DNA from: DAOUAT01 sp964551735
Lineage (GTDB): Bacteria; Chloroflexota; Anaerolineae; CG2-30-64-16
Direction of reading: 5' to 3'
Assembly: GCA_964551735.1 (NCBI GenBank)
Contig: CAZKEF010000001.1
Coordinates: 1 to 64,000 of the forward strand
Length of the DNA: 64,000 bases
Shown here: in pieces, positions 40,930 to 50,249 of the stretch
How positions within the stretch are numbered: position 1 is the first letter of the stretch
Layout of the letters: every line of letters begins with the position of its first letter
The notes under the pieces: generated by a model
The model's input: the letters and a program-made list of their open reading frames with translations, nothing else
The model's database searches: none
What the model was told of the DNA's origin: nothing
Translations under genes and position numbers: made by a program

Positions 40930-41972
40930 GCGAAGACACCCGAAGGCTGACCCAGATGTCGGCCGCGGCCGGCTGAGCGGCCAAACGGGCCCCCGCGGCC
41001 CTGGCGCAGGTGCTGCGCCACTTGCAAGGTTTATTCCGCAACGCGGACTTCCCCGACCTCCTGGTGGGGCTGGAGAAGGCCGATGACGCGGCCGTCTACC
41101 GCCTGACCCCCGACCTGGCGGTCATCCACACGCTGGACTTCTTCACGCCTATCGTGGATGACCCTTACCAGTACGGCGCCATCGCGGCCGCGAATGCGTT
41201 GAGCGACGTGTACGCCATGGGTGGCGAGGTGCTGCTGGCCCTGAACATCTGCGCGTTCCCGGCCGACATGGATCCCGAGGTTATCGGCCAGATCCTGCGC
41301 GGGGGCGCAGATAAAGTGGCAGAGGCGGGCGGCGTGCTGGCCGGCGGCCACACCGTGGACGACAAGGAACCCAAATATGGGCTGTCTGTCCTGGGGGTCG
41401 TGCACCCTGACCGCGTCTGGGCCAAAGGGTCCGCGCGGCCCCGCGATTTGCTTGCGCTAACCAAGCCGCTGGGCGCGGGCATGGTGGCCACCGCGTTCAA
41501 GGGCGGCGTGGCCGAGCCGGATCACGTGGCTGCGGCTGCGGCGAGCATGGCGCGGCTCAACCGCGGCGCGGCCGGGCTGGGCCAACGGATCGGCATCCGG
41601 GCGGCCACCGACATCACCGGCTTCGGCCTGCTGGGCCACGCCAGCGAGATGGCGGCCCTGAGCGGGGTGGGCCTGCGGTTCCGCCTGGCCGATCTGCCCT
41701 TCCTGCCCGGCGCGCGCGAGTATGCGGAACAGTGGCTCTTCCCCGCCGGCGCGAACCGCAATCAGGAATACTTTGGCTGCGGTGTGGCATTTGGCTCGGG
41801 GGTCCCAGACGAAATGCAGTTATTGCTCTTCACGCCCGAAACCAGCGGCGGCCTGCTGATGGCTGTACCTGCGGGTCGGCTGGCGGAACTGGAAGCGTCA
41901 GCGGATGACGCAGGCCAGCCGTTATGGGTCGTTGGGGAAGTGGTGGAAGGCATAGGAATTGAAATCGAGTAG
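40926..41972 (+). CDS. selD: Selenide, water dikinase SelD (selenocysteine-containing)
   Basis: The 348-residue enzyme has its catalytic residue as UGA at codon 17 (40974-40976): QMSAAAG then Sec then AAKRAPAAL, matching the CxxK-type active site of SelD. Family blocks follow: LEKADDAAVYRL, HTLDFFTPIVDDPYQYG, AAANALSDVYAMGG, GGHTVDDKEPKYGLSVLG, DITGFGLLGHASEMA. It makes selenophosphate from selenide and ATP. Annotators using standard code would start it at 41010 and lose the N-terminus. The SECIS-like hairpin at 41002-41020 supports Sec insertion. The start overlaps yedF by four bases. Confidence 0.95.
41002..41020 (+). promoter_or_regulatory. SECIS-like hairpin in selD
   Basis: TGGCGCA/TGCGCCA with loop GGTGC, the loop beginning 32 bases after the UGA. 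Seven perfect pairs and GGU at the loop tip fit bacterial SECIS rules. Confidence 0.7.
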
Positions 41973-42021
41973 TCAGGTATGGGACTACCCGACCATGAGA
42001 CTACCAGACTAAAGGACTATC

Positions 42022-43194
42022 ATGATCTACCTTGACCACGCGGCCACATCCTGGCCTAAGCCGCCGGAGGTGCTGGCGGCCATGCACGATTTCCTGGAGC
42101 ACGCGGGCGGCAACCCCGGCCGTTCCGGGCATCGGCTGTCGGTGCAGGCCGGCCGCATCGTCTACGACGCGCGCGAGGCGGTGGCCGAGTTGTTCAACGC
42201 GGCCGATCCGCTGCGGGTGGTCTTTACGCTGAACGCCACGCACGCCATCAACATCGCGCTGCACGGCATCCTGCGGCCGGGCGACCGGGTCGTGACCAGC
42301 GGCATCGAGCACAACGCAGTGATGCGACCGCTGCGGGGGATGGAACGCCTCAGAAACCTGGTTTCTGAACCGTTGGGCATCGAGCTATCCATCATCCCCT
42401 GCCTCTCCGACGGCACGCTGGATCTGGCCGCAGCCGAGCGCGCGATCACCCCCGGCACGCGCTTGGTCGTGCTCAACCACGCCAGCAACGTTATGGGGAC
42501 AATCCTGCCCGTGGCCCCCGTGGCGGAGCTGGCCCGCCGTGCCGGTGCGTTGCTGCTGGTGGACGCGGCGCAGACGGCCGGCGCCGTGCCCATTGACATG
42601 CCGGCCCTGGGCATTGACCTGCTGGCATTCACCGGCCACAAGGCCCCGCTCGGCCCGCCCGGCACCGGCGGCTTGGTGATCGGCGAGCGGGTGGACACGG
42701 CCACGCTCGACCCCCTCTTCCGTGGGGGAACCGGCAGCCGCTCCGAGTTTGAGATCCAGCCGGAGGACTGTCCGGACAAGTTCGAGAGCGGCACCCCCAA
42801 CGGGGTCGGCATCGCCGGGCTGGGCGCAGGGGCGCGCTATGTGCTGCGACACGGCGTGACGGCCATTCGCGAGCACGAGATTGAACTGATACGCGTCCTG
42901 GTCGAGGGCCTGGCCAACATCCCCGGCGTCACCGTCTACGGCCCGGCCGATCCCACCCAGCGCACTGCCACCCTCTCATTCACCGCGGCCGGCCGCCGCG
43001 TCTCCGAGATCGGGCTGCGGCTGGACGAGGAGCACGACATCCTATGCCGGGTAGGGTTGCATTGCGCGCCGGCCGCACACCGGACCCTCGGAACGTTCCC
43101 CCAGGGCACAGTGCGCCTAGCGGGCGGGTTCAGCACCACGCTGGACAATGTGAAGAAGGCCGTTGTGGCCGTGGCGGAGGTCCTGGCAACATGA
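42022..43194 (+). CDS. Class V cysteine desulfurase/selenocysteine lyase-like enzyme
   Basis: The 390-residue PLP enzyme has MIYLDHAATSWPKPPEVLAA, VVLNHASNVMGTILPV, LLLVDAAQTAGAVPIDM and the PLP-lysine block AFTGHKAPLGPPGTGG, with a late CRVGLHCAPAAHRTLG that holds the catalytic Cys. It would strip sulfur or selenium from cysteine or selenocysteine; operon context suggests supplying selenium to SelD. An in-frame palindrome at 42350-42368 adds about eight residues (RNLVSEPL) in the loop after MRPLRGMERL, unlike relatives. The protein otherwise looks complete. Confidence 0.88.
   Translation: MIYLDHAATSWPKPPEVLAAMHDFLEHAGGNPGRSGHRLSVQAGRIVYDAREAVAELFNAADPLRVVFTLNATHAINIALHGILRPGDRVVTSGIEHNAVMRPLRGMERLRNLVSEPLGIELSIIPCLSDGTLDLAAAERAITPGTRLVVLNHASNVMGTILPVAPVAELARRAGALLLVDAAQTAGAVPIDMPALGIDLLAFTGHKAPLGPPGTGGLVIGERVDTATLDPLFRGGTGSRSEFEIQPEDCPDKFESGTPNGVGIAGLGAGARYVLRHGVTAIREHEIELIRVLVEGLANIPGVTVYGPADPTQRTATLSFTAAGRRVSEIGLRLDEEHDILCRVGLHCAPAAHRTLGTFPQGTVRLAGGFSTTLDNVKKAVVAVAEVLAT
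42350..42368. repeat. AAACCTGGTTT palindrome inserted inside the desulfurase gene
   Basis: TCAGAAACC-T-GGTTTCTGA, a 9-base-pair perfect palindrome of the family seen at 13879 and 17363. It is read in frame as RNLVSE with no stop. Confidence 0.8.
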
Positions 43195-43415
43195 GCGAAT
43201 ACGGCGTCGTCCTGTTTCATACCACATCCGCGGCCTTGCGCGCCGAGAAGGTATTGCAGCGCGCGGGGTTGACGGTGAAACTGATCCCCACCCCGCGCGA
43301 GTTCTCCAGCGATTGCGGCATCGCGCTCCGTTTCCCATGGGCACAGGCCGAGCAGGCCCGAACCACCCTGGACGCCGCGCATGTGGCAATCTCGGACCTG
43401 CGCGCATTTTCTTGA
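43191..43415 (+). CDS. DUF3343 putative Se/S carrier protein
   Basis: The 74-residue protein shows YGVVLFHTTSAALRAEKVLQ and TPREFSSDCGIALRFPW, the DUF3343 signature with its conserved Cys. These small proteins occur with SelD, YedF and cysteine desulfurases and are considered selenium/sulfur carriers. The start overlaps the desulfurase stop by four bases (ATGA). Confidence 0.88.
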   Translation: MSEYGVVLFHTTSAALRAEKVLQRAGLTVKLIPTPREFSSDCGIALRFPWAQAEQARTTLDAAHVAISDLRAFS

Positions 43416-43417
43416 TC

Positions 43418-43448
43418 TTGTGCCCTCTTGCGCAAAAGATGATATAAT
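43418..43448 (+). promoter_or_regulatory. Candidate promoter for the multihaem cytochrome gene
   Basis: TTGTGC, 19-base spacer and a perfect TATAAT (43443-43448). It lies after the DUF3343 gene, so the cytochrome may be transcribed separately. Confidence 0.45.
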
Positions 43449-43532
43449 CTCGGTAAGTGGGCGGCAAAGGCGATCGCCCCACCGCGCTTGACGCCGGCCC
43501 ATCACACGCCACGACGGAGGAGGAACACGAAC

Positions 43533-45308
43533 ATGCGCCACCACAACACGCGCGCGACCGCCCTGCTGCTTTTGGTGCTCCTGATCGTCCCGCTGCTGGC
43601 CGGCTGCGGCACGCCGCCCCCACTAGCAGGGCCCGCGCCCACGCCGATCCCATCGCTGATCCCGGTGGCCAATCCCACCCCCACCCCCGAACCACCATCG
43701 TTTGCCAGCCAGGCGGGCGCCGGCCGCGGCCCCACCCGCCGGCCCGCGGTGGACACTGTACTGTCCACCTTCACCACCGATGACTTCTCCGGTTCAGGGC
43801 TGTGCGCTGCGTGTCACGTCGGGCTGAAGGATGAGGCCGGGGTTGACGTCTCCATGCCCACGCACTGGCGCTCCACCATGATGGCCAACGCGGCCAGGGA
43901 TCCGATCTGGCAGGCCAAGGTGAGCTCTGAGGTCGCGCGGTTTCCCGCGCTGCAAGAGGTCATCGAAAAGAAATGCACCGCTTGCCACATGCCCATGGCC
44001 GAGACGCAGGCAGTGGTTCAGGGCCAGCCGGTGACCGCGCTCGGGGACGGCCTCTTCAACGCCGCCAACCCGCTGCACCCCGCGGCCATCGAGGGCGTAT
44101 CGTGCACCCTGTGCCACCAGGTGACCGACGCGGACTTCGGCGAGATGGAAAGCTTCAGCGGCGGTTACAAGATTGACACCGACACGGACCCGCCCGACCG
44201 CCTGATCTATGGCCCCTACCCGGAGCCGGTGGCCGAGGTGATGCAGGCCAGCACCGGCTTCAACCCCGTCCACGGCCCGCACATAGATTCGGCCGAACAC
44301 TGCGCCACATGCCATAACCTCTACACGCCCTACGTAGATGCAGAGGGCAACATCCTGGGCGAGTTCCCGGAGCAGACACCGTACACCGAGTGGCAGTACA
44401 GCAGCTTTGGCGCCTCGGGGGCCTCGTGCCAGAGCTGCCACATGCCGCAGGCCCAGGGCGGGGTGGTCATCTCAACGGTGCCCGGCGGCCTCCCGGCGCG
44501 CGAACCGTTCTACCAGCACTTCTTCGTGGGCGGCAACGCGATCATGCTGAAGATCCTGCGGGATTGGGGCGCTGAACTGGAGGTCACGGCCGACCCGGCG
44601 CACTTCGAGGCGACCCTTGCTCGAGTGACCGAGCAGATCGGCGAACGCTCGGCGACCCTGGCGCTGAAGAGCCTGGCCTTGCAGGGCGATACGCTGGCCG
44701 CGCAGCTTCAGGTGACCCCGCTAACCGGCCACAAGTTCCCGGCCAGCTTCCCCTCGCGGCGCGCGTGGCTGCACGTGACCGTGACCGACGCGGCCGGCCA
44801 GGTGATCTTCGAGTCGGGCAAACACAATCCGGATGGCACGATCACTGGCAACGACGCGGACACCGACCCCAAGGCCTACGAGCCGCACTACGACCTGATC
44901 ACCGAGCCCGACCAGGTGCAGATCTACGAGCCGATCATGGGTGACAACGAGGGCGCCGTCACCTACACGCTGTTGCGGGGGGCGCAGTACTTGAAGGACA
45001 ACCGGTTGCTGCCTGCAGGCGCGAACAAGGCCCGGCTGCCGGCCGATATTGCAGTCTACGGTGAGGCGTTGCAGGATGCCAACTTCATGGGGGGCAGCGA
45101 CCTGGTGTCATATTGGGTGGATGTGGCCGGCGCCACCGAGCCGTTCACGTTCACAGCCGAGTTGCTTTACGAGCCGCTGTCGTACCAGTTCGTCCAGGAT
45201 CTGCTGCTGGACGAGACGCCGCTGACCAAGCGGCTGGGCAGCTACTATGAGGCTACGGACAAGACACCGTTGGTCGTGGCTGCGCTCGAACCAACTCAAA
45301 CGAAATAA
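43533..45308 (+). CDS. Multihaem c-type cytochrome lipoprotein (five CxxCH)
   Basis: The 591-residue protein starts with a lipoprotein signal (LLLVLLIVPLLAGC) and a Pro/Thr linker. Five haem-binding motifs follow within the first 320 residues: CAACH, CTACH, CTLCH, CATCH and CQSCH. The rest is a beta-rich domain of about 240 residues without haem motifs (AQLQVTPLTGHKFPASFPSR). It resembles cytochrome c554/octahaem-like proteins and would carry electrons at the cell surface. It lies after the selenium operon but has its own likely promoter and ribosome site (GGAGGAGG). A link to selenate or other respiration is speculation. Confidence 0.85.
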   Translation: MRHHNTRATALLLLVLLIVPLLAGCGTPPPLAGPAPTPIPSLIPVANPTPTPEPPSFASQAGAGRGPTRRPAVDTVLSTFTTDDFSGSGLCAACHVGLKDEAGVDVSMPTHWRSTMMANAARDPIWQAKVSSEVARFPALQEVIEKKCTACHMPMAETQAVVQGQPVTALGDGLFNAANPLHPAAIEGVSCTLCHQVTDADFGEMESFSGGYKIDTDTDPPDRLIYGPYPEPVAEVMQASTGFNPVHGPHIDSAEHCATCHNLYTPYVDAEGNILGEFPEQTPYTEWQYSSFGASGASCQSCHMPQAQGGVVISTVPGGLPAREPFYQHFFVGGNAIMLKILRDWGAELEVTADPAHFEATLARVTEQIGERSATLALKSLALQGDTLAAQLQVTPLTGHKFPASFPSRRAWLHVTVTDAAGQVIFESGKHNPDGTITGNDADTDPKAYEPHYDLITEPDQVQIYEPIMGDNEGAVTYTLLRGAQYLKDNRLLPAGANKARLPADIAVYGEALQDANFMGGSDLVSYWVDVAGATEPFTFTAELLYEPLSYQFVQDLLLDETPLTKRLGSYYEATDKTPLVVAALEPTQTK

Positions 45309-45391
45309 GGAACTTCGTTCTCGGCCTTGCGTAAGTTCTATGCCCGGTGATACAGGCGCGGATGTGACTAATCGCATCCGCGCCTGTTCCC

Positions 45392-46054
45392 TTAAGCCGG
45401 GTCAGATGACAGAGCAAGCGCTTGCACCCGCCGCCATTCATCGGGGGTGTTCACGTTGAACAGGGATAATCCCCCAGGATCGCAGCGGGCAACCATCTCG
45501 ACAGTGACTTCACGCACCTGCACGTCCGGGTAGAAGCTTGCCACCCGGCGCTCGCCAGCCGTCAGCCGAGCCGTTATGGCCGGCAGGCAGGTCCGCCGAT
45601 AGAGCGCGTGGAGCGGCTCCCAGGCCAACGCGCCGGTGTCAGGGCTGGGCAGCCGCGGGACCACCGCATCGAACCCCTCAGCCAGGCCAACCATCTGCTC
45701 AACCAGCGTCAGGTTCACGAACGGCATGTCGGCAGCCAATGCCAGCAGCAGATCGTGTCGCGCGACAGTCAACCCCACATGCAGGCCGGCCAACGGCCCT
45801 GCGCCACCGTGCAGGTCGGCAACAACGCGCGCCGGCACGCCATCCTCGCTGAACCGGCTAGCCAGCACCTCGCAACGAGGGCAGTCGTTGGCGCTCAACA
45901 GCACCTCGGCCGCCAACGGCAACACGCGGCGGACGGCGCGTTCAATCAGCGGCATGCCGTCCAGCATCAACCAGACCTTGTCCTGGCCCATGCGCCGGCT
46001 GCGGCCGCCTGCCAGGACGAGGAGTGAGAGTCTTCCCACGCAGCGCTCCTCCAT
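45392..46054 (-). CDS. mobA: Molybdenum cofactor guanylyltransferase MobA
   Basis: The 220-residue protein has the nucleotide-binding signature LVLAGGRSRRMGQDKVWLML, the GAGPLAGLHVGL segment and LLALAADMPFVNLTLVEQM. MobA attaches GMP to molybdopterin to form the MGD cofactor of formate dehydrogenase-type enzymes, many of which contain Sec. The ATG at 46054 is chosen; 46066 is possible. The opposite-strand neighbour is the cytochrome gene. Confidence 0.88.
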   Translation of the reverse strand: MEERCVGRLSLLVLAGGRSRRMGQDKVWLMLDGMPLIERAVRRVLPLAAEVLLSANDCPRCEVLASRFSEDGVPARVVADLHGGAGPLAGLHVGLTVARHDLLLALAADMPFVNLTLVEQMVGLAEGFDAVVPRLPSPDTGALAWEPLHALYRRTCLPAITARLTAGERRVASFYPDVQVREVTVEMVARCDPGGLSLFNVNTPDEWRRVQALALSSDPA

Positions 46055-46204
46055 AGTGCGGCCCATTATATCATGCCTCGCGCCAAAGGATGACAGCCAA
46101 TCGGCCCGGCACGGTATGCGCACCGATTTTGAGCGCAAACGCGGTGCGGGGCGAGCCGAAATGGCCCACCCCGCACAAGCTCTAGCAAAAACCGATCTAC
46201 ACCG

Positions 46205-49200
46205 TTACGGCAGCTTCACCAGGTCGGACTCATGGCCCACCGGCGCATCGCGGTAGAGGAAGAGCAGGCCTCGCTGCGATGGTGAAGCAGTCGCACCGCC
46301 CAACGGCTTAATGAAGGCCATGAGCTTCGTCCCTGCCGCGGGCACGGGGAAGAACCAGGATGCAGGCCGGTACTTCGGCAGGCCCACTTGGTAAGTGTGC
46401 TGATCGATGCAGTTGTATGGCGAGCAATCCCACAGGCTGCCCGTGAAGTAAGCATCAAACGCATAGACCTGGAACTTGAACTGCTGGCTGGCCATCACAT
46501 CGATAGCTGCGGCCGGCACCGGTAAGATCCAGTTCTGTGAATTGAAGTTGGTGTTGGCGTAGAAATACGGCCGGAGTGGACGTGTGCCATCCGCCGGGTT
46601 GATATCAGCCACGAATACGGCGTTGCGGCCGTCGCTGCCGGTCAACGTCACGTCATAGTTGAACACGACGTAGTCATCAACACCATCAGCGTTGCTGTCC
46701 ACGTAGATGTCAAACTCGATGGGGAAGTTGTGTGAAGCGCGGTACGGTTCATCGTAGACCGTGATACCAAAGTCCACCACATCGTCGTTAATCAGTTCCG
46801 ATGGCGACGTAATGATCTGGGCGAACTTGGTGATGTCGGGCACGGTATAACCGCGCACACCCACCTCTTTGATATCAATGGCGGTGGCATTGATACCCGG
46901 GAGGATGCCCGGCTGATAGTCGTCTTCGACACAGTTGCCGCCCTCATCTACGATCTCGCAATTGTTGGGGCTGATATCCACCAACGCAAACGCATCGGTC
47001 AACGCGCTCTTGTAAGGGCTAACATTGGCGAACTTGACGGTGCTGCTGGTCTTGGCGACGATGCTGGTATCTGCGGTCTGCTTAGGCAGGATCTGCCACG
47101 GCAGGCGCACGGTGTTATCTGCACCACCGTCTACGGTGATGTAGCCGTCATACTCAAACAAGGTGAGCGTGGGGCAGCCAGTGCGCGGGTTAATCGCGCT
47201 GGGCCGTGACATATCGCAGTAGATGTTGGTCCCCGAACCGCCAAAGGTGCCGGCATCAAGGGTCCAGTCGCGCAGGCCAGCCGCATTGATCGACAACGTC
47301 ACCTCGACCAGTTCGACCCACTTCGCGGGCACTGTCACCGATGAGGGGGTGATGGTCAACGCCACACCTTTGTTCACATCATCCGGATAGCGGAACGCCG
47401 CGCTCAGGTTGTAGGTCCGGCTGTCATCGCCGCCGTTCGCTACCAGAACGCGTCGGGTCTCGGTGTGGGTGGCGGCAACGCCGTCATAGCCAAAGGACAG
47501 GCTGCCGGACACTGCATTCCAGGCGTTGAAGAAGTCGTTTCCAAATGGATAGGCGCTGATACAATCGTAGGAGCCATTATACCATTCAGGCATGATCAAG
47601 TGCGTCAGCGCGTTGGTCGGCGGCGTGGAGACTGTACAAGCAGGATCGCTGGTGGGATCGTTCAGCCAGTCGAATAGGTCGGTAACATCCACTGCGAGGG
47701 TGTCATTCATGTACGCCTGCAGCGCGTCAACACGGCCTGCGCCCTGCAACGTGATCGGCGCCAGGAAGCCGCGGCCACCGTTGGCCAGGCTGCCGCCGAT
47801 GTAGGTGTTCGGGTTCGCACTGTTCATCAGCGCGGCCTTGACCAGCGGGGTGAGCGATAAGCCGGGCGCAACCACGCCAGGATTGGCATCGCGCAAGATA
47901 CCGCGCTCCTCAAGGCCCTGGATCACCAGCGCCGCCGCGCCCGCAACCATGGGTGCCGCGCCGGAGGTGCCACCGAAAGCTGTCTTCTCACTGCCAGTGC
48001 CCACCTCCGCCGAAACGCTGGCGCCGGGGGCCGCGATGTCGGGCTTGATGGCCCCATCAGCCACGCGCGGGCCGCGGGACGAGCTGGCAACGATATCATC
48101 CTCCAACAAGATGAACTCATCCGGACCGGCCGAGGCGGCCTGGCCGAGCACCGTCTTAAGCATCGTGCCGTCATTCTGCGTGATGCTGAGCACCGGCGCA
48201 GTGACCACACCGCCGCCGTAACTGAACGTGGGTGGCGTATTTGAGAACTGGTTATTAGCTACCAACACCATCACAGCGCCGGCCGCGCTGCCGTTAGCGC
48301 CCTTGACGCTGATGGCGCAGGCGCCGCGATCCACCAGGAGCACCTTGCCCGCCAGTGAGCCTTCGGGATAGGCATTGCATCCCAACAGGTTGCCGCCAGC
48401 GCCATCGCCGTACTGCAGCACGCCCGAAATAGGGCTTACGATGCCGGGGCCCCAGGGTTGTAGCACGCCTGCCGCCAGCACAAGGCCGGCATTGATCTTG
48501 TAAAGCTTCTCGGAAGGCACCGTGCTTTGCGCCACGCTGATTGCACCTGAGGCTGCAGAGGGAGAACCAACGATGTAAGGCTTGTCCGCACTGTTACCCG
48601 CCGAGACAACCACTACAGAGCCGTAATAGGAGGCGATATTGGCAAAGTGGGTGAGATCATCCTCGGGCTGGCCATACAGCGAGCCCAGCGACATATTGAT
48701 CACGTCTGCGGGATCGAAGGTGGTGCAGTCATCATCCGTCGCGGGATCGCAGGCGCCCCAATCCGAGTTGTCGAGGTCAAGGGCATCATCAACAGCCATC
48801 AGCAGCGCCAGACCGTTGCACGACGTGGAAACAGCGCTGCACGCTTTGAAGGACCAGAGGTTGACGCCAGGCGCCACGCCTTGATCGCCGGCACCCGGGG
48901 CTGACGGCAGACCGCCGATAATATCGGCGACATGGGTGCCATGGCCCTCAAAGTCAATGGGATTCGGATCAGGCTGGATGGAACCACTGTAGGTGGGCCA
49001 GAGCTCACCCACCCAGTCATAACCACCAGCTACTTTGTTGCCCGGCCCAAAAAGCGCAGGGTCGGGAGGAAGCGTATGGGCGTTACATCCTGGGGCAAGA
49101 GGATTCGGGATGGCTGAGGGATCACCGCAGTAAGCCTGGGCATAGGCCTCCAGCGTGCCAGGGCCGCCCAACTTCACGTGGGTGAAGTCAATGCCGGAGT

Positions 49201-49762
49201 CAATGATGGCAACATCCAGCCCGTGACCGGTCCAGTCGTGAACGCCGGTGACGCCCATCTCCTGCAAGCCGGTTGCGCCGATCCACGGCACAGTCTCGTT
49301 AAGGGCCAGTTCATAGTTGCCGATCCCACGCACGCCGATGACGTGCTGCAGGCCACGCAATTGCGTGACCTTGTCATGGCCGATCACCACGCCCAACCCG
49401 GCCGAAGCCTGGATGAAACGCCCGACCACCTGCCCACCGAGCGCCTCGATCTCGGGGATCACAGCATCTTGAAGCGCAGTGATTTCCTGAACGTAGGCAC
49501 GCCGCTGGTCGTGGGTCCAGAACTTACCAACCATAGCAAGCGGCGCCTTATCAATGTGGACAAGCACTTGCACCGGCCCTGCCTGCAGACTGCCGGGCAT
49601 TTGCGTCCACGATTGCGCCGCGGCGCCCTCGACCAGCCGAAGATGTGTCGGTAACGGCGGTACAGTTTCCGCCACAGCCAGATTCGGCAGGACCAACCCG
49701 CCGACCATGGAGACGGCTAACAATAAAGCCAGCACGCCCCGCTGCCATCGCTGTGTTTGCAT
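46205..49762 (-). CDS. Large S8 subtilisin-like serine protease with inserted PA domain
   Basis: The 1185-residue protein has a signal peptide (LALLLAVSMVGGLVLPNLAVA), an I9-like prodomain (about 45-145) and a catalytic triad. The Asp is D188 in VAIIDSGIDFTH, the His H277 in FEGHGTHVADIIGG, the oxyanion Asn N390 in VSAGNS and the Ser S600 in FGGTSGAAPMVAGA. A PA domain (about 435-560) is inserted before the catalytic Ser. About 580 C-terminal residues form beta-sandwich domains. It is secreted; the long tail suggests cell-surface attachment or substrate binding. A GGAGG site precedes the ATG. A good promoter lies about 250 bases upstream. Confidence 0.9.
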   Translation of the reverse strand: MQTQRWQRGVLALLLAVSMVGGLVLPNLAVAETVPPLPTHLRLVEGAAAQSWTQMPGSLQAGPVQVLVHIDKAPLAMVGKFWTHDQRRAYVQEITALQDAVIPEIEALGGQVVGRFIQASAGLGVVIGHDKVTQLRGLQHVIGVRGIGNYELALNETVPWIGATGLQEMGVTGVHDWTGHGLDVAIIDSGIDFTHVKLGGPGTLEAYAQAYCGDPSAIPNPLAPGCNAHTLPPDPALFGPGNKVAGGYDWVGELWPTYSGSIQPDPNPIDFEGHGTHVADIIGGLPSAPGAGDQGVAPGVNLWSFKACSAVSTSCNGLALLMAVDDALDLDNSDWGACDPATDDDCTTFDPADVINMSLGSLYGQPEDDLTHFANIASYYGSVVVVSAGNSADKPYIVGSPSAASGAISVAQSTVPSEKLYKINAGLVLAAGVLQPWGPGIVSPISGVLQYGDGAGGNLLGCNAYPEGSLAGKVLLVDRGACAISVKGANGSAAGAVMVLVANNQFSNTPPTFSYGGGVVTAPVLSITQNDGTMLKTVLGQAASAGPDEFILLEDDIVASSSRGPRVADGAIKPDIAAPGASVSAEVGTGSEKTAFGGTSGAAPMVAGAAALVIQGLEERGILRDANPGVVAPGLSLTPLVKAALMNSANPNTYIGGSLANGGRGFLAPITLQGAGRVDALQAYMNDTLAVDVTDLFDWLNDPTSDPACTVSTPPTNALTHLIMPEWYNGSYDCISAYPFGNDFFNAWNAVSGSLSFGYDGVAATHTETRRVLVANGGDDSRTYNLSAAFRYPDDVNKGVALTITPSSVTVPAKWVELVEVTLSINAAGLRDWTLDAGTFGGSGTNIYCDMSRPSAINPRTGCPTLTLFEYDGYITVDGGADNTVRLPWQILPKQTADTSIVAKTSSTVKFANVSPYKSALTDAFALVDISPNNCEIVDEGGNCVEDDYQPGILPGINATAIDIKEVGVRGYTVPDITKFAQIITSPSELINDDVVDFGITVYDEPYRASHNFPIEFDIYVDSNADGVDDYVVFNYDVTLTGSDGRNAVFVADINPADGTRPLRPYFYANTNFNSQNWILPVPAAAIDVMASQQFKFQVYAFDAYFTGSLWDCSPYNCIDQHTYQVGLPKYRPASWFFPVPAAGTKLMAFIKPLGGATASPSQRGLLFLYRDAPVGHESDLVKLP

Positions 49763-50249
49763 GGTTCCTCCCATAGAAGATAATGATGCTCTGCCAAATC
49801 AGCCATTGTCGTTCCCAGACGAGCGTTGACAGAAACCGGACAGAGCAGGCGCTGATCCAACATTGCAGCGCGAAAAACCGATGAAGATGCAGCACGACAC
49901 TGCATGCTGTGGAGGAGAGATTGACTTGCCTTCGGGCAAAAAGCGAGGCCAGTCCCGTTGCGGATCACGACATAGGCAGACTCCATGCTAGACAATGATC
50001 ATGACAACGAATCTATAATAGCATATTGCCGCCACTTGTCAACTTATCCCGATGCAGTGCGGCGCTAACGTAAGACAAATTGCATCAAGCTTGGATTGTC
50101 CGCCACCAAACGACAACAGGATGTGAGCACCCATCAGGATATCTAGCAAGAGCGGCAAGCCTGGAAGGCCCCCGCCCTTGTGCACCAACGAGAGAGCAAC
50201 TTCGAACGGCTTGGACGCCTATAGCTGTTTCTGAGAAGCTACCCCTTCT
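49763..50249. other. Gene-free region between two minus-strand genes
   Basis: No gene is supported in these 487 bases. It holds the subtilase promoter (50015-50042) and a leader of about 245 bases whose sequence shows no riboswitch I recognise. The 200 bases nearest the lipoprotein stop hold nothing I can name. Confidence 0.45.
50015..50042 (-). promoter_or_regulatory. Promoter for the subtilase gene
   Basis: On the minus strand: perfect TTGACA (50037-50042), 16-base spacer, TATTAT. The transcript would have a leader of about 245 bases. Confidence 0.6.

Noticed and set aside
49763..50010. Cyclic-di-GMP or other riboswitch in the long subtilase leader
   Set aside because: No conserved core of any riboswitch class I know could be placed; only weak hairpins are present.
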